The notes under the pieces: generated by a model
Databases searched by the model: none
What the model saw: only the letters and a program-made list of their open reading frames with translations
Told to the model about the DNA's origin: nothing
Shown here: one piece after another, positions 25,776-37,253 of the stretch
How the letters are laid out: each line of letters starts with the position of its first letter
How positions within the stretch are numbered: position 1 is the stretch's first letter
Made by a program: the position numbers and the translations under genes
Assembly (NCBI RefSeq): GCF_008831285.2
Contig: NC_045145.1
Coordinates: 17,748,040-17,812,039, forward strand
Source of the DNA: Nymphaea colorata
Taxonomy: Eukaryota; Streptophyta; Magnoliopsida; Nymphaeales; Nymphaeaceae
Direction: 5' to 3'
DNA length: 64,000 bases

Positions 25776-27308
25776 ATGGGTGTTGTGCGCTTCTTCCATT
25801 TCATATTCTTCTTTGCCCTCCTCTTGCTGCCTTCAGAGTCCAGTGCTCAGACCATACGTGGTAGCACAAATGGGGTTGTTGTGATGGGCGGTCGTCGGAT
25901 CTTGGGCTTCGAAGAAGTTCCTGATTCGGAGGGTAAGCAGGACGAAGCCGAAGCGTCAGATTCGATCTCTCTTCCAGTGAAGAAGAAGAAGCAGGACAAA
26001 GAGGTGTCTGATTCTAGCTCTGTGTTGGAGAAGAAGAAGAAGAAGGAGAAAGAAGCACCTGATTCTAGCTTCCTTTTGGAGAAGAAGGCGCCCAAAGAGG
26101 CCCTTGGTTCTGGCTCTGTTTTAAAGAAGAAGACCAAGGAGGCGCTTGATTCTGACTCTGTTTCGGAGAAGAAGGTGAAGCTAGAGCAGCCCATCATCAA
26201 ACAAGTGGTGAAAGTGAAGAAACCCACAAATGGTTCCACTACCACATCAGCTGCAGCAACGCTCCTGAAGAAGAAGACTCCTTTGAACCACACGAATGCT
26301 CAGTCGAAACCGGTGCCTCCTACCGGCCTGAAACCCATCAAGAAGCAAGCAGATCTACTGAAAACAGTGGAGTCCAAGAACAAGACGAAAGTAGAAAAGA
26401 AAACTCTCGGCGCTGCATCTGACGCCGGCGACTTCCAAATAATAAAGAAGAAGCCTGACGCCTCCATCTCCACCTCAACTTCCTCTGCAACTCCCACCAA
26501 GAAAAAAGCCCCAGCCACACCGGAGAAGAAGAAGGACCCAAAGGAGAAAGAGACGCAGATTAAGCTGAAGAAGACGAAGGAAGTGTATAGCGATGACGAG
26601 GACGATCTGATACAGGATTTCCGGGGCCTCCCCTACAAATTGCAGGAGACTTTCATCCCGGACCTCGAGAGGATCTCCACGACCTCCAAGGCCTATCTAA
26701 ACAGAGCCAACCGTGAAATGGTGGAGGGGTTTAAGCCGCTGGTAGGCCACAGATACGCTCCAGTCGTCGCCACCGTGACTTCCTATATCTTCCTCCTCCT
26801 CCCACTCCTTCTGGTGTCGCTTCTCTTCCACCAGATCCGCGAGTACCTCTCCCTTCAGAGGCTGCTCTTCTTCATTCATGGCTACCTCGGCGCCTACTTC
26901 ACCGTCCTCACCCTGACCTTCGCCTTCACTAGAGTTGAACCGCTTCGCTTCTTCTACCAATATTCGATGACGAGCTACATAAACATGCAGGTGATGCAGA
27001 CTCTGTTCTATGTGATGTATCTGCTGATGCTGGTACTGTACATGGTGGTTCAGTTCTCCACTGCCACAGGGCTGTGGGTTCGGGTCTCGGCGCTGGTGCA
27101 GACGATGGTAGGGGCGGTGGTCGGTCTCCATTACTACTCGGCCGTCTTCCACAACGCCCTCGCTCACAAGCCACCCAGGGCGAGCTGGAGGAGCCACGCC
27201 GTCTACGCCTTCTGCTTCCTTATGCTCAGTCTTCTGGCGAAGCGGGTGATTGACAGGAGCAAGAAGGCATACCACCATGAATCAGGAGAAGGGGACAAGC
27301 AAAATTGA
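25776..27308 (+). CDS. Plant multipass membrane protein with Lys-rich repeats, intronless, 510 aa
   Basis: A single exon from ATG 25776 to TGA 27308. Residues 1-25 look like a cleavable signal peptide with a phenylalanine/leucine-rich core ending near SSA-Q. Residues about 50-270 are low complexity, with repeated units of Ser/Asp followed by Lys runs (forms such as DSSSVLEKKKKKEKE). An acidic patch (SDDEDD, about residues 268-274) precedes a conserved-looking block (DFRGLPYKLQETFIPDLERI). Hydrophobic segments sit at about 329-352, 362-385, 402-426, 432-458 and 473-492, followed by a short basic tail. It resembles uncharacterised plant membrane proteins; I do not recognise a named family and assign no function. 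Location is probably the ER or another secretory membrane. The upstream in-frame extension lacks an ATG, so this start is preferred. Confidence 0.85.
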   Translation: MGVVRFFHFIFFFALLLLPSESSAQTIRGSTNGVVVMGGRRILGFEEVPDSEGKQDEAEASDSISLPVKKKKQDKEVSDSSSVLEKKKKKEKEAPDSSFLLEKKAPKEALGSGSVLKKKTKEALDSDSVSEKKVKLEQPIIKQVVKVKKPTNGSTTTSAAATLLKKKTPLNHTNAQSKPVPPTGLKPIKKQADLLKTVESKNKTKVEKKTLGAASDAGDFQIIKKKPDASISTSTSSATPTKKKAPATPEKKKDPKEKETQIKLKKTKEVYSDDEDDLIQDFRGLPYKLQETFIPDLERISTTSKAYLNRANREMVEGFKPLVGHRYAPVVATVTSYIFLLLPLLLVSLLFHQIREYLSLQRLLFFIHGYLGAYFTVLTLTFAFTRVEPLRFFYQYSMTSYINMQVMQTLFYVMYLLMLVLYMVVQFSTATGLWVRVSALVQTMVGAVVGLHYYSAVFHNALAHKPPRASWRSHAVYAFCFLMLSLLAKRVIDRSKKAYHHESGEGDKQN

Positions 27309-29072
27309 TGCCCCTGGCTACCTGCAGCAGCAGCACCACCACCGCCATCTACTCTGTTTTTTTTGCCTTAATTGATTTTTATTTATTTTTCTCTGCAACC
27401 ATGGCTATAGAGATCGATGGTTGATTGAAGCTGAAAAGGTAAGCTGTATTTTTCTTGAATCTTTGTTCTTTTGGGGGATAATTTAGTATACAGGAATAAA
27501 GAGGGTGCGTCGGTGATGTATTTTGAGCTTTCGCTTTCTACTCTGTGATCCCAGAGGTGCAGATTTATAAAGAACAGAAGAGAGAGAATGGTTATCAGGG
27601 AAAGCTATTTAATGTACTTTGCAAGGAAAGTTGGTGAGAAAGAAAAAAATGAAGAAGAAAACCAATGTTTGTTGCTCTGTTATATCTTCTCTCTCTTGAC
27701 AAAAAGAAAAAAGAAACATGTAATCGATTCAGGAAGCATCAAAGATTTTCATGGCAACGGCGACGTGATTACAGACAGATGGTAGTCTTGCTTGTGGCTC
27801 GTCCAAGTTGCTGACCCTCTCTCCTTGAATCGTGCCTGATGGTCAGGCCCATTGACCAGGAACCTCATGGAGCTGACTGCCGACATTAGTCGGTCCATTT
27901 TCCGCCACCGCAGGGTCGTACACTCCACATTCATATTAATTGCACTCAACCAAGCAGGCGTTGCGCATGTGATTATCTCGGTTTTTCCTTTTATTTGTCT
28001 TTTAACTTTTTCATAAATCCAACTCTATAGATGTGATGTATGAATATTTTTGAATCATTGGAGCCCATATGCATTAAGTTCGTAGGCTAAAAAGCAAACG
28101 TGCCTTTTCAGAAGACAGATGGACATGGTTGATTTATAGCGCATTCATCGAATTGGATTATAACAATTTAGATTCTGATACCAACTTTATAATTATACAT
28201 ATATAAACTATCATCTGTAAAGCATATAACTTGTTTTTTGTAATGTAATGAAACAAACTACTGTCGATATTTCGCAAGAAAAATTTCTTTTCTCAGTGAC
28301 AGTAAGCACCAGTCGTCAAGCCTTTCCATGACAAATGCATGATAAGGCTCAGACAATAGAATGACACGATTAGAGCTTCATTCTTAGTTCGATGGAATTG
28401 TAGGGTTTCCTGTTTCAAAAGCATCACATTTGATTTGTAACTATAAATTCTGGGTGCAAACTGGCCGTTAATTGCAGGTTCGGAAAAAGCCAACACTTTC
28501 ATTCAATCTTGTCTGTTTTGGGTGTTTTGAGGTGCCGCCTTAGTTGCACTTTAATTTGTGTATCGGTAACTCCTTTTTGTAGCATAAAAGGTTAACACCA
28601 ATACCACTCAAAATAAGAATGGATTACCGACCAACCTTCATCAGAAGCCGTTGTGTTAATCTCAATAGAAACACAAATTGACTGTTAATTAAGATCAGCT
28701 GTTGTGCCAAACCCATTAAGAATACAAAAATGGCCGTTAATTAAGATCAGCTATATACAATGGAGGTGGGATTCAGTACATAAAGATCAATGGTGGAGCT
28801 GGAAAGCGATTAATGTTGGGCAATGGCGAGCCTGTGCTGCCTGGTTCATCCGTGGCCCGCCATTTCTGAGTCAACGAGAACTGCAACTGCTGCTGGGAAG
28901 ATAAAAGGAGGAACTTGATGATGAGGAATCGGGCAGCCCAATTTTTGTGTTTTCTGGTCGCTTTCCGCATGCCGGAGAGGAGTGGAAACCGGCCCCCCTT
29001 TTGGTGACTTGGGCGGACCTTGACCGGACTTACTGAAACCAAAACCAAGGTCACCCGACTGCCTTCTCCCAA

Positions 29073-29240
29073 CACGCTCTTGCTTTGATAGACATACATA
29101 CACACATATATATAAATATACACGCTCTTGTTTTGATAGACATACATACACACATATATATAAATATACATGCTCTTGTTTTGGTAGTACAAAAATACAA
29201 TATATATATATATATATATAAAGAGAGAGAGAGAAAGAGA
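29073..29240. repeat. 48 bp tandem repeat plus (TA)n/(GA)n tract
   Basis: The unit 'cacgctcttg(c/t)tttgatagacatacatac...ataaatata' occurs at 29073 and 29121 and begins again at 29169, an exact 48 bp period. A (TA)n then (GA)n tract follows to about 29240. Confidence 0.85.
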
Positions 29241-31199
29241 TAGAAGCCGTGAAATGGACGTGGGGTTGAGACTTAGGATGAGGCTGAGCGAAAGTAGGGA
29301 GAGGTGATGGTGGCGTCGGTGCTGAAGTCAAAAGCTGTTGGTTTGGCGTCATTCTTTGTTATGGTCGGCCTGGTTAGGCTTGTGTAGACCGATATATTGG
29401 CTTCTCCCCAAACAACAATAAAAGAAGAGGAGATATGATGGGGGTTTGGTTGAGCCGCTCATGGGCAGACACTCAAGGCTATGAACTCTTTGTGCTACAA
29501 AAGGGTGTCACTAGTATGCGAATTGAAAAAGAATGACATATGATCGGTAGAGTAAATGAGATTCAAATGACATATGATCGGTAGAGTCGTTCTTAAATAA
29601 ACATATGATTGGATTCTATTCAGTTTTTTCAGTTTGCAATATTATAATAAAGCGGTTCTGACCCAGTTGCGTATTTAAAAGTTGGACTTGGATTCGGTTG
29701 TGAAATTAAAAGTTGAGAGATTCAAATCGAATTCGAGTCGACCATGCTCATAAAATTGCCAACTCTTTGGAAAATGATAAATTTGAAAGCATCAGGAAAA
29801 CGTTGGAGTTTGGTATGCCATTAACGCAGGGCCCGGCAACCGGAGGCCTGTGATCTGTCCCGACCTGTCCCGTCATAAAGAGGCCAAAAGGGAGCATTTT
29901 CAATGGCGATTGGTTCTCTGAACTACTGCGACCTGCGATTGTCCAGGACTTGTACTCTGCTGAGAGCACCATGGTTCCTAGAAGAAATAGATGAGTTTCT
30001 AGTACATGGATGTCCCACTCTCACCGCAAAAGACGCCAGAAATTTTGTCACCAAAGTGCTGTGGAATGTGAAGAGATGGCCCCTTCTGCTTTGTGCGTAT
30101 AAGATCTCAATCGTACCAAAGCCAAAAAGATATTGCACCACCACATGATAAGCCTCGTCCGCCCACAATTGACAAGAACAGCAGATAGCTGCGCATTGAT
30201 GGACTCGTACCTACTCTAAACTTTAGGTGAGACCAAATTCATATCATACATTAAATGCCCATGTTGTAAAATGAAGGGAAAGAACATAAGCAGATGTGAA
30301 ATTGATTCCTATGAAAGTCGAGCCCGAGATTAGTCGTTTGGGAGGAAAGAAATCACAATAACAGGAAATGGTGAGATTACAAAGGTATTCAGGGATCAAG
30401 TAACTTCATACTTTCAACTCCCATCTGAATGAATTACAGTCACGGTCGGATCCGGCGACTCAAGATGCCACCGATTCGTTTTGGTGTTCCGGTTCACCGC
30501 CTTCGACGATGCTTATCTCCATGATTAGGGATGTAAATGGATTGGATTCAAAACAGGTAAACACGTGGGAATCGAGAATCCCATGCGCATTAAGGGAAAA
30601 AAAATTGCAAAGCCCTTCATCCTAGATCTGATATACTTTGTCGGCAGCTTCTTGAGCCAATAAACTGTTTTTCAACCAGCATGAACAATCATAGACAAAT
30701 GAATGGCATGATCTTTCATCCTTGTCAATTTGACATGTTTGGCTTGGAGTCACCTACCTCTTTAATGGTTGTTTCTTCATCATCTCATCCGTAACTGTCA
30801 CAGTTAGTACCACATTCATTTTGGAGGAATCATTTTTTAATCCAACCTTGATATCGAGCCTTTCTCTCTATTCAATTATGATTGGCCCACTCGGTTGGTG
30901 CATTTAGCTCCTTTATGTTCTTTCACATTCTTTTCCAAATCAAAAACTGCATTTTGTGTCAAAAAATGTACAGACATAACAAAATTTTCTATCTGCATGT
31001 AAATGGGTAAGTGAGCTTCAATTAAATGGCATGTGCTGGTAGGGGTCATTAGATCATCAAATTTATGGTGATGGTTATACTTCTAAGCAGATCAAACATC
31101 AGTTGCTTTCAGAATGAATTTGAGAGTGTAAGAGTTTCTTTGTTTTTTCAAACCTTACATATTAGCCTCTAGGTGGAGGGGTTTTGGTAGAGCTGAGAA

Positions 31200-31440
31200 C
31201 CATTGTGGGCAAACTCACTGGACTGGCTCAGGAATCAAGTCAAGGTTGGCCTGACACACCGACCCCTGACTCAGCCCAACTCGGCCCGACTCACCCGATT
31301 TAACTGCAATGATTTACATTATGGTTATTTTAAAACTCGACCAAATCGAGTCAATTTGCTGAGTCAAAGAGTCAACTCGGTGCCATCTGCCGATTTGAGT
31401 CAGAGTTTGCCAACTATGCTGAGTACATGGTCCACCTGCT
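31200..31440. repeat. Degenerate actcg/gagtc-rich repeat
   Basis: Dense recurrence of 'gactca', 'actcgg' and 'gagtcaa' words without a fixed period. It is similar in character to the longer tract at 43000-43530 and the one at 59100-59430. No coding potential is seen. Confidence 0.45.
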
Positions 31441-31852
31441 AAGCCATTAATTCACCACTGTGAGGAAGTTGATAACCGACACTATTTGTGGCGTACATGA
31501 ACCGCCATGACCACCTATTCTCTACTTCGTGGTATTGCCTTCTATGTTAATTCTTCATGGCAAGTGAGCACACGTTCTCGATCTATGGAATTGGTATCTT
31601 TTAACTGCAATCTCCCGGATTAAGTTTGAATTTGCGGGTGGATGAGCAGATTCATGATCAGCTGGATCACTTTTAGAAAGAGATCGATTTACGATCTCCA
31701 CCAAACAAGTTTTACGCGAGAGGTACCACCATGGGCGTGGCACTCTGCATTAGAAATAGTTGGAAGATGCTACAGCACAACTTACAGATCTCCAATATTA
31801 CTTGTATATTATTCATGGTTCACTTATTTGCAATATCCAAGTGGCCTACCAT

Positions 31853-32035
31853 GACCATTTCAGGAAGCAGCGGCAGAGATACATAGAGGCTGGTATGGGC
31901 GGTTGACCATTTCAGGAAGCAGCGGCAGAGATACATAGAGGCTGGTATGGGCGGTTGACCATTTCAGGAAGCAGCGGCAGAGATACATAGAGGCAGGCAG
32001 AGATACATAGAGGCTGGTATGATCTACCGCCCATA
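31853..32035. repeat. 52 bp tandem repeat, about 2.8 copies
   Basis: The unit 'gaccatttcaggaagcagcg...gtatgggcggtt' begins at 31853, 31905 and 31957 with almost no divergence between the first two copies. The third copy has a partial internal duplication of 'ggcagagatacatagag' and ends in 'taccgccca', the reverse complement of tgggcggta. Confidence 0.9.
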
Positions 32036-32874
32036 GCTGCCCAAGATAAATTTCACTGGACTAGCTGATAATCACATTGTGATGACTCAAAATAAAGAAG
32101 CCCACACTAGGTATGAGCTTGTGACTCTCCGCCAAAAGAATCGTAGCTCCGCCACCACCACAAGGCATGACGGGCCACATAAAAGCAGACTGGTCCTCAA
32201 AGCAGGAGTGACTAAAGGCAGATAGCTTAGCATGACAAATGTCAAGAAATGAAGGGGCCCACATTTCACATCCGATCCTTAGAATCACAAATGCATCGCC
32301 AAACTTGTTTATAAGCAGCTGTAAGAACCGATTGCACAGTCATTCCGCGCAAATCGCTGTCAGAACCAAGTAGAAAATTCATTTCCTGGTGTACGATTTA
32401 AGGAGAAAAGCACCAATTTAAAGTGCAACAGAAATTTTAATTTCTTTGGCTTCCAGTATACTTTATTATGATAATAGGGTGCCGTAGACATCCATATTAA
32501 GAGTACCGATATAGGCAATCAGACGGTTCAAATGAAGCAGCTTTCCACGTGTAGAAAGTGCTCTGAATGACAAGGGCCTTCATGCACCATGTACACAGAA
32601 ACATGATCATGCAAACACATAAATAGGCATACACACATTTCTGTAACTTGACGTGACAATGGGTGATTATTTGGTATGTATTGGATAGGGAAGGTTGGCA
32701 GCATATTGTAGGAATCATCAAACTTCCCAGTCAAGAAGGTCGCCAGGAATAGACCACCTCACCTTGAAGTAGCCGATTGTGCATTGCACACTTGCGTAAA
32801 AAGGAAAGAAAAACCAATACTTCCAGCATCGCCAAGAATAGGAAGCACCCTGCAAAATCAGAGGAATACAAGCA

Positions 32875-32984
32875 GCACACTCCCTACGCAGGTGTTACCC
32901 TGTTCAGGTTCAAAGGGACTTTCTCAGCCTGAACCAGTCATTACTCCCATGGGTAGGGAAAGACAGTCCAAGCACCCCTGGTGC
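32875..32984 (-). ncRNA. TPP riboswitch aptamer, distal copy, in the THIC 3' UTR
   Basis: Read on the minus strand this segment has every conserved THI-box element in order: GCACC-AGGGGUGC, an extended P3 arm, CUGAGA, CCCUUUGAACCUGA, and CCUGCGUAGGGAGUGUGC. P3 closes as GCUUGGAC/GUUCAGGC (8 bp including G-U pairs), with an inner UCCC/GGGA hairpin of the kind seen in plant THIC aptamers. It differs from the proximal copy by two bases in about 56 on the 3' side, both flanking the UAA of loop L5. It lies about 1.29 kb past the THIC stop and about 320 nt past the proximal aptamer. It probably binds thiamine pyrophosphate, but its role is inferred. Confidence 0.9.
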
Positions 32985-33306
32985 CTGCTCATATAAGCAA
33001 TTTGCAATGAAGCAACTAAACAACAATACAACACCTCCTGATGAAGCAAGCACAGCATTTATGTCACTGCAAGAAGCAAAATTCTTGCATTGACATCTAT
33101 TGTAGCAGGAGGCACCGCAATAGATTCTTAGAATTCAACAAGAAAAGGGAAAGAGAAAAAAAAAGGAGATAAAGTAGGGAGCTAGGGCCAGGAAATGATC
33201 TCCCTTTTCAGGCTTATCATTCTGAGATTGATCCACATATCCTTTAGCAAAATCTTGCTCGAAACCACCAGAACATACAGCACGATCCTGTGACAGAACG
33301 AAAAAT

Positions 33307-33413
33307 GCACACTCCCTACGCAGGTATTATCCTGTTCAGGTTCAAAGGGACTTTCTCAGCCTGCACTCCCAACCAACAGGATGGGAAAGCGCAGATGCAG
33401 GCACCCCTGGTGC
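33307..33413 (-). ncRNA. TPP riboswitch aptamer, proximal copy, in the THIC 3' UTR
   Basis: On the minus strand: GCACC-AGGGGUGC, P3 (GCCUGCA/UGCAGGC, 7 perfect pairs) with an inner UCCCA/UGGGA hairpin, then CUGAGA, CCCUUUGAACCUGA, L5 AUAAUA and CCUGCGUAGGGAGUGUGC. This matches the eukaryotic TPP aptamer. In plants the element sits in the THIC 3' UTR and controls alternative splicing and 3' end formation, so that high TPP gives longer, less stable transcripts. It lies about 860 nt downstream of the coding stop and 217 nt downstream of the candidate regulated 5' splice site at 33630. Confidence 0.96.
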
Positions 33414-33620
33414 ATTTAGTATTTAGCAAACTGAAGTGGATAGCAAGAAGATTATTTTATTCCACAAGGATAACGACTCTACTATCTGAACAACTCTACT
33501 ATCTGAACAAAGACAACAGATGGATTGATTTTATTTTCCACATTGTAACTTACCCACAACCAGATAAGAACAAAAGGGACCATTCAGACATGGAACTCAA
33601 TCCGATCCTTCAAGATTACG

Positions 33621-33640
33621 AATAGTTACCTGCAAGGGCA
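33621..33640 (-). promoter_or_regulatory. Candidate TPP-regulated 5' splice site in the THIC 3' UTR
   Basis: Minus-strand sequence CCCTTGCAG|GTAACTATT has a good donor with the junction at 33630/33629. Its GCAGGUA is exactly complementary to UACCUGC in the proximal aptamer (P5 region), the kind of pairing reported for plant THIC where the unliganded aptamer masks the donor. The pyrimidine-rich stretch before CAG means the same site could instead act as the acceptor of a preceding 3' UTR intron. Confidence 0.6.
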
Positions 33641-33764
33641 ATGCAACAAAATGATCATATAACAAAATAATGATATATTTAATGGAGGAAACAAGAGAAT
33701 TTCATTTTCATTCCCATTGCTTAATTTTAACCATGAACAACAGAGCAGATAAATAATTTTAAGA

Positions 33765-34040
33765 GACTCAAATTCTAGCAGGTTTACTAGATCACTTCTG
33801 GCCTTAATAATAAATTATGAACATCTTGCAGCAAAGCTGAAGCTTAGAACAGAAGCCCAGAATCACCTAGTTAAATGATGGCAATTCAAACTCAGATGTT
33901 AGCAGGTTTACTAACACTTCTGGCCCTAATAGTTATGCAGCACCTTGCAGTTGCAGCACAGCTGAAGCTCAGCTTCAGTTTTGAGAAGGAGCTTCATGGG
34001 AACAGAAGTCCAGAATGGCGACTCAAACTCAGACTGTTTC
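33765..34040. repeat. Tandem duplication of about 120 bp in the THIC 3' UTR
   Basis: Copy 1 at about 33765-33880 and copy 2 at about 33885-34010, sharing 'tagcaggtttacta', 'cacttctggcc', 'cttgcag', 'agctgaagct' and 'aacagaag(c/t)ccagaat'; a partial third start ('actcaaactcaga') follows. It lies between the THIC stop and the candidate regulated splice donor. Confidence 0.75.
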
Positions 34041-34272
34041 AAGCATGTGTCAACGGAAGGCAAATGAAAATCAAGTCCCTAATTTTAAATGCACGTGTTT
34101 TTTCTTGATATTTTGCATTATGGCAATGTAATTGTACCATTATTGCAAATATCATGGTACTTCATTAATAGTCTGAATATATCAAGATAATTTAGCTTAA
34201 ATTGGATAGTTTATGGTGTTTTCTTCAAGAGAAAAAATATTTTTGATATCTATTGTGTAGATACACCAACCT

Positions 34273-37253
<2,981 letters not shown>

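Larger units (their letters stand above)
27309..32869. other. 3' UTR of the membrane-protein gene, then intergenic DNA
   Basis: No gene is supported between 27.4 and 32.8 kb. It contains a 48 bp tandem repeat (29073-29180) and adjacent (TA)n/(GA)n tracts, a stretch with actcg/gactc words (31200-31440), and a 52 bp tandem repeat (31853-32010). The part nearest 32.8 kb may belong to extended THIC 3' transcripts, which come in from the right on the minus strand. Confidence 0.5.

Noticed and set aside
26697-27278. 193-codon minus-strand open frame
   Set aside because: It lies entirely antisense to the membrane-protein gene, has no family signature, and arises from the GC-rich codon use of the real gene.
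28846-29352. 168-codon minus-strand open frame
   Set aside because: Built largely on the 48 bp tandem repeat and TA/GA tracts; no splice context or family signature.
31853-32035. Direct repeats considered as a CRISPR-like array
   Set aside because: The copies are contiguous with no unique spacers, and the context is a plant nuclear genome; it is a minisatellite.
32060-32340. Possible third TPP aptamer downstream of the distal copy
   Set aside because: It shares only a short 'ccgatcctt' word with the region upstream of the proximal aptamer; none of the aptamer core blocks is present.
33875-34108. 77-codon plus-strand frame with a hydrophobic start
   Set aside because: Lies in the THIC 3' UTR antisense strand within a tandem duplication; the hydrophobic stretch is not supported by any family or promoter.
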